Positions 24,077-33,827 of a stretch of DNA of 64,000 nt are shown in pieces (position 1 is the stretch's first letter; each line of letters starts with the position of its first letter). A program made the translations under genes and the position numbers. Below the pieces are notes generated by a model, which did no database searches, was not told where the DNA came from, and saw only the letters and a list, made by a program, of their open reading frames with translations. This DNA comes from Brevipalpus yothersi (Eukaryota > Arthropoda > Arachnida > Trombidiformes > Tenuipalpidae): NCBI GenBank assembly GCA_003956705.1, contig QZCP01000008.1:8028-72027 (forward strand). The letters run 5' to 3'.

Positions 24077-25081
24077 TTATATCGATTGAGATGAATAACA
24101 CCAAGGTCCTAGAGTGGGATCAAAGATGAAATTCCAAATAGCCCTCTCCCATGATGTATAGTATGGGATATTCTCATAAAACTCAGGAGCAATTTTGTGG
24201 ACAAGTGGAAGCCTACTGGCTGGGATTGATGGGAAGTCGTGATGTTCAACATGTAATCCAGCATTGAAAGTGAATTTATTCCATGGCCCATAGTATGAAT
24301 AAGTTTCAAGAGTTGTCGGTCCGACCGATTCATCTGAAGGTTTCTTTTTCATCAATACATTCTTTGATCCAAAGAGATAAAAGTGATTCGTAAGCCTATG
24401 ACCCATCACAGGATGGAAATTTGTCACAAGAAAGATAGAAACTATCAAAAATATCAGCATCCGTACACCACAGAAGTAAACGACTAAAATTGAGAAGACT
24501 ACCTGTGAAATGTTGTTGCACACTCCATACACCTCTAACAATGAATTTTTTGATTTTGTCTTAGAATATCTGAGTTGAGTCAAGAATGGACTAACAATGA
24601 GCCATTCAATTTTACCAAGAGGTGTTCTTGGAATGTTTTTCTCCCAATCAGAAGGGATGTCCAAATCAATCGTATTCTTTCCCAAGTATCGATGATGCTT
24701 GAAATGGTGTTTTTTGTGATACAGAGCAGCAGAAAAAATCATCGGAAGATTTGCTATCATTCCAAGAATTGCGTTTGCATGAATTCGATTAGGTCCAAAC
24801 GCTTGTCCATGGTTGATCTCATGAATTGCCATTCCTAATGCATGGGTAATGACTCCTGTCACCAGATAGCCAATGGGTAGTAGGACAAGCCAGTTAGCCA
24901 CATTCCGTAAGAGGAAAATAGTGGCAATTTGGGTGAAAAATAAGGCCAGAACTTGCCATTTGAAAAGAGGATCAATTTTCATCAGACTCTTGATTTGTGG
25001 ATACTTGGCAAGAATCAACTGTCGACGAATAACGAAAGGATCATCTCCACTCAGTCTTGATGATTCGTTGAGTTTCTCCAT
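24077..25081 (-). CDS. Sphingolipid delta(4)-desaturase (dihydroceramide desaturase)
   Basis: A single-exon gene of 334 residues. The enzyme introduces the 4,5-trans double bond into dihydroceramide to make ceramide, in the ER membrane, with a di-iron centre. The three histidine boxes are intact: HEINH (87-91), HKKHHFKHH (122-130) and HVEHH (277-281). Family blocks RRQLILAKYPQIKSLM, IDLDIPSDWE, GHRLTNHFYLF and TYSYYGPWNKFTFN are recognisable, as is the WERAIWNFIFDPTLGP C terminus. Hydrophobic segments flank the boxes as expected. An insert of about 20 residues (240-259, GSKNVLMKKKPSDES) lies between the HFYLF block and ETYSYYG and is absent from the fly and human proteins; no GT-AG intron explains it. 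The equivalent of fly ifc and human DEGS1. Some relatives also have C4-hydroxylase activity, which cannot be judged here. Confidence 0.93.
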   Translation of the reverse strand: MEKLNESSRLSGDDPFVIRRQLILAKYPQIKSLMKIDPLFKWQVLALFFTQIATIFLLRNVANWLVLLPIGYLVTGVITHALGMAIHEINHGQAFGPNRIHANAILGMIANLPMIFSAALYHKKHHFKHHRYLGKNTIDLDIPSDWEKNIPRTPLGKIEWLIVSPFLTQLRYSKTKSKNSLLEVYGVCNNISQVVFSILVVYFCGVRMLIFLIVSIFLVTNFHPVMGHRLTNHFYLFGSKNVLMKKKPSDESVGPTTLETYSYYGPWNKFTFNAGLHVEHHDFPSIPASRLPLVHKIAPEFYENIPYYTSWERAIWNFIFDPTLGPWCYSSQSI

Positions 25082-25870
25082 TACATCACTGAAGTGCGTA
25101 AATCTCTAAATAAAAATATTTGAATATTCTGATTAAGCAGAAAGAATTTGGCATTTTGAAAAGCACTCGATGATCAGTGAATCAAAATTAAGGTTAGAAT
25201 AGTATGAAACAAAGAGAATTTCATGTCATTGACATCCTATGTCGTGCAGCATCAAATTGTGTAATTGAATGGCAGAATTCAGGCTGGGAGGAGCTTCAAT
25301 ACTTCTGTTTGGGACATCTTTTGGAATGATAGCCATGAGATGGCTGATGGTTATATTCAGTTTCCATTGAACCTGAGTTTCCCTTCCTCTGAAGTTGTTT
25401 TCCGGGAAATTCGCGCCATCAACCTTCCGCGAGATTTCGAAACAAGTCACAGAATTTTTCTCATCAGGAAAATGTATTTCCGAGATGAGTTGAACAGTGA
25501 ATTTTTGAACTGACTATCATGAAATTATGGGAGGATCCTGATTGCAATCTTGAAGTTGCTCCTCTATTGCAAGCTCATGAATCAGACAAACTTTGAGAGT
25601 CCATATAATAGACATATTGCATATTGAGTAATACAGAATAGATGAATGAACAGTTCGTTCATTCATGTTTAGTGTTGATAACTTGAAGCTCTGGAAAGTT
25701 AACAGGTAAGAATATAATCAGATATATTTCAGCTCAAATTGTTTTCGTCAACTTTTTTGGGAACGTTGATTTGAATTTGCACGGGAAAAAATTCTAAAAG
25801 TAAGTAGAAACCTAAATCTTACCGGAATGCGTTTATTATTCATCTCAGGGGAAGAAATATTTTTGGAATA
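25082..25870. other. Divergent intergenic region between desaturase and TLC gene
   Basis: About 790 bp separates the two divergently transcribed genes. No repeat copy or protein similarity is recognised, and it probably holds both promoters. Short frames have no family signature. Confidence 0.4.
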
Positions 25871-26710
25871 ATGTCAAATTCTGTATGGTTAATTCCAAGT
25901 CGCAAAGCTGGTATAATTTACCCAAGTTTGATGAAATTATTACCAAGCGTATTATTATGTTTCCTCCTCGTCAAATTGAAGCCCAAACTAAAAGAATTTG
26001 TGCGCAATCGTTTCAAAGATTCCTCTGAGAAATCTGCTAACAATCCGTATGAAAAGTCAAAAAAGAGAACTTCATCGTCCAATGCAGAAAAATCATCTAT
26101 ATATTGTGTAGACTTTATTGTGAATGCGACAATTTATTTGACTGGGCTCGTTTTGGTTGAAACTCAATCATGGAGTGATGATATCATATCTTTGATAAAG
26201 ATTTTCCCTCATCAGTCTTTGGAGACCCAACAGATAATTTTTCATAACATCTATTATGGTTATGCTCTCTCTCAACTGTTCAACCTCAGTGATCCAAAAT
26301 TGAAGCTCTCATACCTTCTACACCATGTTATAACAGCGATGATCATTACCACAGGATGGATGATAAACTTTTGTTGTCTCGGATCGTTGAACTTGTATAA
26401 GTACAAGCTAACAGATGCTCTCCTCTCAGCAGCAAGGCTCCTTGATACTCTTGGATACTCAAAATTGGTTGCACTCACCATATTCTTGTACTCTATCTCA
26501 TGGGTACATATTCGCCTTGTTTGGACATCCCAACTGTACTACAATTTATATTGGGTACATGTTCCTCCCCCCGATGAGAGATCCATATTTATGTACGGCT
26601 TTTTTGTGTTACATATTCTAATATTCATGCTCCAAATACACTGGAGCCTTCCAATGGGACTCGGGGTGATCAAAATGATAGAGAAAAAACGTATCAAAGA
26701 TCCTTACTAA
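25871..26710 (+). CDS. TLC-domain membrane protein, ceramide-synthase-like (copy 1)
   Basis: A single-exon frame of 279 residues. TLC (TRAM-LAG1-CLN8) proteins include ceramide synthases of the ER, which N-acylate sphingoid bases. The Lag1-type core is readable: QQIIFHNIYYGYALSQLF, then LSYLLHHVIT (H151-H152), then NLYKYKLTDALLSAARLL, with five or so hydrophobic segments. The HH pair is kept, but the later His-Asp of the ceramide synthase motif (LHDxSD) is Tyr-Lys here (YKYKLTD), leaving only the second aspartate (D182). There is no homeobox-like domain. The divergently transcribed neighbour is the dihydroceramide desaturase, which acts directly after ceramide synthase in the pathway. A paralogue with the same motif changes lies at 48588-49472. 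It could be a diverged ceramide synthase or a TLC protein of other function. Confidence 0.75.
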   Translation: MSNSVWLIPSRKAGIIYPSLMKLLPSVLLCFLLVKLKPKLKEFVRNRFKDSSEKSANNPYEKSKKRTSSSNAEKSSIYCVDFIVNATIYLTGLVLVETQSWSDDIISLIKIFPHQSLETQQIIFHNIYYGYALSQLFNLSDPKLKLSYLLHHVITAMIITTGWMINFCCLGSLNLYKYKLTDALLSAARLLDTLGYSKLVALTIFLYSISWVHIRLVWTSQLYYNLYWVHVPPPDERSIFMYGFFVLHILIFMLQIHWSLPMGLGVIKMIEKKRIKDPY

Positions 26711-26744
26711 TAACAAACTTTGAGACTTTTTTAGCTCTGCGATC

Positions 26745-26890
26745 AGCATGCCGAGACTGAATTTTTTAATGTTGAGTCGTGATCATATCGATAACTCTGC
26801 CCACTTCTGCACGGATCATCGAGAAAAGCCTACTTTTTCAGCTACATGGCCTCTTATCTAACACGATTCAATATCACATCTCGAATCAAT
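26745..26890. repeat. Relic of the TACAGGGTGTCC transposon arm
   Basis: The segment with ATCGATAACTCTGCCCACTT, CTGCAC, AAAGCCTACTTTTTCAGC and GGCCTCTTATCTA corresponds in order to 7685-7765 of the complete element. Both ends are gone. Confidence 0.55.
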
Positions 26891-27059
26891 TCATAGCTTG
26901 AGGTATTCGAATTCATTGAATGACTGACACTCGATGGTATAAAGAATCTGAGCACCATGGCCAGAGAAGAATAGGAAGAACGTCGAAGGTTAATGACAAA
27001 ACCTCTTAGTGTAAACTTTGTTTAAACAACGATTTCCAAATTCGTAAATTATGCCCAAA

Positions 27060-27830
27060 TGTTGGTTTCAGAACTATAATCTAAGAAGAGCTCAGTCGAA
27101 ATTCGATCAATAATTTATGATCACATTCTTATGAATGCTTTGGAAACATTATTTGGCCTTGAAAAATCAGGCCTGGGATGGAGTGAAAGTTATACCCTGA
27201 AGATCATACCACGAAATTGGGTTGGTATACTAACTTATGGTGCAAGAAATTTCTCATTTCGGTGCGAGCCAATCTATCAGCTCTACTTGACTTCTTAGGG
27301 CTAGAAGAATGATACAATGATGTCACTCATGTTGGAAGTAATTGAGCTCCGATTGCAAGAGAGAATATCTCAATGTATCTCAAATCTATCTCAACCATTT
27401 TTCTCACACTTGATCAATCTTTAACTCGATGAGTCCAACGAAATATCCAGAAAAATGAGCATTCCAGTAATGAGAAGTGAGATGCTTGCAGCAAGTATCA
27501 ATGGTTAGGATACAATAGTCTCTGCAATTACACAGGCATTGTTCTGTCTCACGAGTCCTAAGATTTAGCATAAGTTGTATCATGAGCTTGGCTCTCCCCA
27601 GGTTGGTGATCCTAGAATTGATTGTTCTGAGATAAATCCTTTTGCATGCTTGATCGATATATCGAGAAAAGCCTTCGATTATATTCATCTAAAGGATTCC
27701 TCATGTTAGCGATCGACAAAGAAATAGAACTCGATGTTAATGCTGTTCCAGAGAACACCCAGACAATCGTGCCGGTTTTAATAGTGGTAGCTCAAGAAAT
27801 TTTAATTTTATAGATTGTTTCTTCATCATT
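27060..27830 (+). pseudogene. Cytochrome P450 pseudogene 1
   Basis: Disrupted plus-strand sequence still reads as the I-helix region and downstream part of a P450: EMLAASING, stop, DTIVSAITQALFCL, TSPKI, stop, HKLYHELGS. A segment with KAFDYI follows, and then VPENTQTIVPVL, which resembles the region before the PERF motif. Several stops and frame changes occur and the heme-binding region is missing. It aligns at DNA level with 31800-32360 plus 33030-33078, and with 58600-59345. It lies tail to tail with the intact P450 at 27956-29622 but represents another subfamily. Confidence 0.75.
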
Positions 27831-27955
27831 GTTCAGATCATCCATCCTCACAAACAGTGATAATCAGTGGTAACATAATGATGCTACAGAATGGCAGAGA
27901 GAATCGCCTCTTCAGGATAATTTTATCCAAATGAATTAAAATGATATTCCATGCA

Positions 27956-29622
27956 TCATTCCACTTCTCCACGTGAGATGAAATGGAACTTCAGGGGTTT
28001 TTTGGGCTTAGTTGCCATATTCAGTTTCACAGTCCCATCATTTTCTGGATCAGGAATGATACGAAATCGCTTGATGATGTGTATTATAAATAATTTGGTC
28101 TCAATAATGGCTAATTGTTCTCCAATGCAGCGTCTTGGTCCATCTCCAAATGGAATGTAAGCCCCGTGAGGGATTTTTTCAAAGTTATCTGGTTGAAAAC
28201 GATCAGGATTGAATTTCTCTGGGTCTGGAAATACTTTCTCATCATGATGGATTGAATAGATGCATGTAGTGACAAAAGTATCCGTTGGAATAGTATATCC
28301 ATTGAGTTCGATTTCATGATTAGTTAAACGTGCAACAAATGCAAATGGTGGATGAATCCGCAAATTTTCTTTCAAACATTGATCCAGAAATTTCAATTCA
28401 TTCAATTGTTGAGCCGTTACATCTTTGTTACTCAAATCGAAATCTAACAGCTCATGGAAAATCTTCTCTTGGATATCTGGAGCCTGAGAAACATTGTGCA
28501 GGAACCACATTGATGAATTGATTACCGTCTCGAAGCTTGCTACCATAATAAGGACAAGCTCACTTACAAGGGCTTCCCGATCAATACCATATTTCTTGCT
28601 ACTTGATTCATTGAGGAAGGCTCCCAGAAGGCTATCAAGGAAGGCTTGATTGCGTTTTTCCATAAGAATACAATCTTCCGAGATCTTCTCGGTTGATGAT
28701 AAGTCTTTGAGACGTGTATCAATTATCCGTGTAGCGTGTTTGATCAGTTTCTCTCTGGCACTTTCTTTGCCCACGATCCAATCTCGCAGAATGCCAAGAA
28801 AATGACCGACAGACTGTGGGTATATCATTAAACTTGCCTCCATGGATTTTGTCAGAGATTCCTTCAGCTCTGACCAATCTTCGGGACTCATTCTATCAGA
28901 CATACATATCGAGGTCTCGAGAATCAGTGACAAAAAGTTATTTTCAAGGATGGCTAGAGGCTCGATCAGTTTCCCACGGTGCAATCCAAGCTCAGCTATC
29001 ATGTGTTGAAAGTGAGCGAACATTGTTGGAGTAAATCTTCTGATCACACTATGAGAGAAGGAAGGCGAGACTAAAGCTCGGCGACTTCTCCATTCCCCGT
29101 CGTTGAGTGAAAGGAGACTTTGTAACCCTCTCATGAACCATTTCGTGGGATACCCTCGATTGAGGAAGAGTTTGTTCCCTACAGTTTTCTGATTGGAGGA
29201 AAAAGAGATGTTATAACTCAAACTTTCCGAGCGATTTGATCTGATAATCCAAAAATTTCACCTACAGAAGTGTATTTCCATGATGAAACAATGATGATTG
29301 GATACCAAGACAGCCATGCTACTCCAAAACCCCCATTCTCCATAATTGTTTGCGTAACAGATAGATAGTTACTAGTACAATTCTCTGGAGAGTCGAAATG
29401 AAGTCAAAAATAGAGATTCCAGCTCATGAGAGATTAGTTATCCAACTCACCTCGATTGAACATGAAGAGATCGAGGTTTCCAAGAAAAAACCGCTGGCCC
29501 GGAACTTGTGGTAGTTTGCGCATAATACTCACAAACTTGATGTACCTTATAGAAGCAGTACCATAATTATAGAGAATCATCATACACATAACAGCGAAAA
29601 ATGCTAAGAATAAGGGAAGCAT
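27956..29622 (-). CDS. Cytochrome P450 monooxygenase A (CYP4-clan-like)
   Basis: Three exons, 29451-29622, 29266-29384 and 27956-29188, with 66 and 77 bp introns give 507 residues. P450s insert one oxygen atom into lipophilic substrates; this one has an N-terminal membrane anchor (PLFLAFFAVMCMMILY), so it is microsomal. Visible motifs are WRSRRALVSPSF (C helix), the I helix LVLIMVASFETVINS, KENLRIHPP (ExxR), FNPDRF (PERF) and the heme loop PFGDGPRRCIG with C451. The I-helix normally reads (A/G)GxD/ET; here it is ASFET, so the glycine is gone but the acid-threonine pair is kept. Intron positions and phases equal those of the P450 at 56886-58546, showing they are paralogues. The clan assignment comes from the C-terminal pattern only; substrate unknown. 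Confidence 0.9.
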
Positions 29623-30370
29623 CGCTGGATTTTCGAGTACTGAATTTTTGCAATGGGATCACAATGGAATTATGAACAAACTTACACGGACAAATTTTTC
29701 GCTAGACAACTGCTGAACTCTCCAATCATTCTCATCCTGTGATCGAACGATAGTCGGAATGTTATTATGGTACATATCCATATCCTCATCATACTTTGTA
29801 CTCTGTGTGACTGGCCCTGAAAATTCATTGAACTAAAAATAATCCTGAGTGAGAGAGTTCATACCGGAGTGAATTGCTTCTCATTGAAAAGATATGCGCA
29901 ACTCTGATTCTAATTCTATGATCCTCATGATTTTGAAGTTGTTTATCTTCGCCATTCTTATTTGACAGAGTCGGTGTTAGGTTAGGTTAGGTTAGGTTAG
30001 GTTACTATGAACTATGAACTATAAATCATTAAAAATTCTCGATTGAGATAGTTCCTGCCTCTAAATTTGACAATTTCATATCATTCAAAAAAAATTCAAG
30101 GCAGAGAGATTTGAATGTGAATCTGGAAAGGAGAAGCACCGAGGTATCGAAAATGTGGAAGTTCGTCACATTATGAAGTATTCCAACAGCTGGTTATTCA
30201 AAGTTGTCCTTTCTGGAATTGACGATACTTCTCCTTTTTGGAGCGTTTTCAGAGGTTGAAAATCTCTGATTTTGTCAGTAAAATTTTTGACTTTTACAGT
30301 GAGATCGCTGCTTTGGTCTTCATGGCCCATTCTTTCTTCTCTCATTCATTCATTCAATTTTTCTTGATTT
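29623..30370. other. Spacer with a TTAGG tract
   Basis: The only recognisable item is five TTAGG pentamers at 29975-30004, the arthropod telomeric unit in an interstitial position. The rest shows no gene. Confidence 0.6.
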
Positions 30371-30829
30371 TGTAAGTCCTCCTCATGTTCTCTCCCCCTC
30401 AATATTGCTCATGGATTGGGTTTTGATGGCCAAGGCCTCTCACATCTGATGCTCCCGAGCGTTAAACAAAAATGTGCCAAGATTGGCTTGGCCTATGAAT
30501 AGCCCAAGTCCATGTTTGATCTCTCATCCCTTGATTTCTCCCTAGCCTCGATGGCAATATCATCACTCTCTGTTCGATACTCCGTGCATTGAGCTATCAC
30601 TCTGCCCAATTTTTCCCTTAGTTTTGTACTTCGTTATCAAACTTATTTCGAGCTAGCATTAGCTCAGGTATGTCACACTCTTTTGCCTACCACCAGTCCC
30701 TGTATCAGGCTCTTTCAACCTTCGCATCATCGGTGACCATGATAATTCCATGGATCTGAAACTTTGAGATCCACGCTCTGTCCGACTATACAGTTCTCAG
30801 AACAGTCAAAACTCGAAGTTTCTACCACA
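30371..30829 (+). repeat. Diverged LTR related to the gypsy LTRs
   Basis: It starts TGTAAGTCC and ends TTCTACCACA. Order-conserved similarity to the LTRs includes CTCTCCCCCTCAAT near the start, CACTCTGCCCAATTTTT in the middle and GATCCACGCTCT, CAGTT and TTCTACCACA at the end. Flanks are ATTT and ATTC, a near-match 4 bp duplication. It directly precedes the better-preserved solo LTR. Confidence 0.5.
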
Positions 30830-30842
30830 ATTCTGATGATTC

Positions 30843-31434
30843 TGTGAGTGAAAACTCTGTCCCCCTCGATGAAGCCTCGGCTTCTATGCTTATTTAATTC
30901 ATTTTTGGGTTCTTTTCTTATTCATATTTAATCTTATTTATGTATGTCTTTGTCTTTTGGGTTCTCACGCATTCCAGAGTCCGTAGTACTCTTTCCCGCT
31001 CTCACTCACATCTCACTCTATGCATTAGCATAGTCCACTTCCGATGAAATTCATCTTCGGTCAATCGATGGCCTCAGCTCTGATTAATCCGTCTCACTCT
31101 GCTCCTTCGGAGCCACCTCTTTCATCTATTCAAACCTGAACAATTCTATTAATCTACACAGAGAAATCTACCCTTTCTCTTGTCCGCTTCATACCAAAAC
31201 TCTGCCCAATTGTACATCCATTTTTATACCCATATTTATCCTTCAATAAACATCTTTTGTGTAGAGTAAAGTGACTAGTCACTATTAGTGGTACTATTGC
31301 CGTCTCGCCTCTAATAGGTTAAGTGAGCCTGATAGCCGTCCAGATGCCCGGATAGGTTATCGAAGGAATCTGTTGAATTCCACGCGTTCTAATCCCTCCA
31401 CCAGTTAGAGCCTGAATTCGACAATTCTACCACA
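30843..31434 (+). repeat. Solo LTR of the gypsy family
   Basis: 592 bp, TGTGAGTG...TACCACA, aligned end to end with the LTRs of the complete element (33079 and 47177) with a modest number of substitutions. It includes the 72 bp segment missing from the 5' LTR at 33079. Flanks read ATTC and ATTT, an imperfect 4 bp duplication. No internal element sequence accompanies it, so it probably formed by LTR-LTR recombination. Confidence 0.9.
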
Positions 31435-31799
31435 ATTTCTAGCTGAGTATAGGGTTGAATTTCGTCTGAAAACCCATCCCATGCTCGAATCTCCCCTAAA
31501 AATCCTGAAATTGATGACCATCGTTATCATGCTATTCCAGAAACTCTAATGAATGATAGCTATGATTCTCTAATAATTTACTGAGAAAATTAACTTTTGA
31601 GACTTTTCTTATTTGATTTTTTGAAGATCATTTCTTGGCGATATTTCTCATTCAGTTTCGTAGTACATATTATATGTATATTCAATGATGAGTTTTGTGT
31701 CCATTCCTTCAACGTAGGAACTCATGCTAATGAGGTTGAGCCTGAAATTCTTGATACCATATCAAAGAATAGCCACTCAGTGAAGTATGGCCGAATGTT
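31435..31799. other. Spacer between solo LTR and P450 pseudogene 2
   Basis: No gene recognised. It may include more of the decayed P450 copy, but no protein motif survives. Confidence 0.3.
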
Positions 31800-33078
31800 G
31801 ATTTGAAATTTAGAATCGAAGAGCCCAGTCAAAGTTTAATCGATAATTTATGATCAGGTTCATTTAAATGCTCTGGAAACCTCTCTTGGCCTTGAAAAAT
31901 CATCAAAATGAAGTGGAGGTCCTATCCTCAAGATAATGCTGGAAAATTGTGTTTGTACACAAACTTAATGTGCAAGAAATTTCTCTTTTCAGTACAAGCG
32001 AATCAATCAGCTCTACTTTCCTTTGAAAAGCTGGAAGAATGATTATGGTACAATGATGTCTCTGATGTCAAATATGATTGAGCCCCAATTGTGAGAAAGA
32101 ACATCTCAAGATAGATAGATCAAATCAATATCAACCGTTTCTCACCCTCTCAATTGATCTTTAATTCGATGAGTCCAGCGGATAATCCGAAAAAATGAGC
32201 ATCCAAGAAATAAGAAGTGAGATGCTTGCGGCCCTCATTGATAGTTGGGGTGCAACATTCTCTGCAACTAAATGAACATCGTTTTTTCTCGCGAGTCATC
32301 CTGAGATTCAACAAAAGCTGTATCATGAGCTTGACTCTTTCAAGGTTGGTGATCCCATTGTTATATTAGAGAGGGATCCAAAATTGACTAATTCATTGAT
32401 TTCATTTTAGACCCCTGAGCTCGATCGTCTTAATCAGGCCCCACCACTGGCAGAGGTTTGTACCACCGACCAAGTCACACTCACAATAAATTTTCAAGTC
32501 CTTCTCTGACACCTGTGCTTGCCAGTTACTGATTATCAGGATAAGCATTCAAATCAAGACTCTCGCTTCCTTAAAGGCCCATAGGATTTTGAAGACTCTC
32601 ATCCTCAACTCAAGGCTCTCCAGTAGATATGACTCAACATCCCTGCTAACTATTGCCTTTCAAGGCAAGACTTTCGAGTCTCTACTGTGCAGCAGCCACA
32701 AAAAATAGAAGAAGTGTACACACTTGTCCAAAGAGACTTAACATCTTATAGGCAACCAGTGCAGACTAACTTACGATGGTAACCTATCAAATGTTATTTG
32801 TAGAGAGTCTCGCTATCACTAGGCCTGGCAGGTAGAAAAAGATCGTTTGATCACGATTCATTGGTTAATCTTTCGCGATTGAGAATTTGAAAATGGGTTG
32901 TACAATGATTCTTCTCCGAAATAGTACAAGTGCATTCCAAGTAATTGGAAAAGGACGATAGCAAGAGAAGAAGGTTGAAAATTATTGGAGATCTCTCATA
33001 CTACCGTAACAATTACTCGTGCTGAGATCAATTCTCTCCGTATTCTTGGTCAAAATATCAAGAAGGGTCCTCGATTAT
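31800..33078 (+). pseudogene. Cytochrome P450 pseudogene 2, upstream part
   Basis: The stretch 31800-32360 aligns with 27060-27600 and with 58660-58880, including RSEMLAALIDSWGATF and a following helix region with stops. About 670 bp of unrelated DNA (about 32360-33030) separates this from a last segment, 33030-33078, which ends CCTCGATTATAT. The gypsy element then interrupts the pseudogene, and the sequence resumes at 47771. The 670 bp insert contains a stretch that reads EISHTTVTITRA, faintly like a transposase helix-turn-helix, but this is unproven. Confidence 0.75.
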
Positions 33079-33600
33079 ATTGTGAGCGAAAACTCTGTCC
33101 CCCTCGATGAAGCCTCGGCTTCTATGCTTATTTAATTTACTTTTGGGTTCTTTTCTTATTTATATTTAATCTTATTTATGTATGCTTTTGTCTTTTGGGT
33201 TCTCACGCATTCCAGAGTCCGTAGTACTCTTTCCCGCTCTCACTCACTTTCTCACTCTATGCATTAGCATAGTCCACTTCCGATGAAATTCATCTTCGGC
33301 CAATCGATGGCCTCAGCTCTGATTAATCCGTCTCATCCTTTCTCTTGTCCGCTACAACACCGAAACTCTGTCCAATTTTATGTCCATTTTTATACCCATA
33401 TTTATTCTTCAATAAACATCTTTTGTGTAGTGTAAAGTGACTAGTCACTAGTAGTGGTACTATTGCCATCTCGCCCCTAATAGGTTAAGTGAGCCTGATA
33501 GCCGTCCAGACGCACGGATAGGTTATCGAAGGAATCTGTTGAATTCCACGCGTTCTAATCCCTCCACCAGTTAGAGCCTGAATCCAACAATTCTACCACA
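33079..33600 (+). repeat. 5' LTR (72 bp shorter than the 3' LTR)
   Basis: TGTGAGCG...TACCACA. The segment between GTCTCA and CTTTCTCTTGTCC that is present in the 3' and solo LTRs is deleted here. AATAAA lies at 33411-33416. Small perfect stem-loops recur, for example CTATGC/GCATAG with loop ATTA and AGAGT/ACTCT. Confidence 0.96.
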
Positions 33601-33602
33601 AA

Positions 33603-33616
33603 TGGTGGAGATGCCG
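33603..33616 (+). promoter_or_regulatory. Primer-binding-site-like sequence
   Basis: TGGTGGAGATGCCG begins two bases after the LTR, and its TGG would pair with a tRNA 3' CCA. I could not assign the tRNA from memory; the priming tRNA would end in CGGCATCTCCACCA. Confidence 0.65.
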
Positions 33617-33827
33617 AGTAGGCATTAGTGCAGCGAAAGAACACGTTTTTTTTCTCAACCTTGCTTCAGTTGGAACGCTACCAGTTTTTCAGGTTTCATC
33701 CTGTGGTAATTTGATTCAGTCACCAGGAAGGTGCTGTTTTTGTTTCTCTCAGACGGAGAGTTGAAGGGTTATTGTCGAATCGGTTGGTAAGAGGTAAACC
33801 ACCGAGCCTTTCATTTTGATTTTCTTC

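Noticed and set aside
32940..33060. Transposase helix-turn-helix remnant (EISHTTVTITRA)
   Set aside because: The similarity is short, is preceded by a stop and overlaps sequence explained by the P450 pseudogene.
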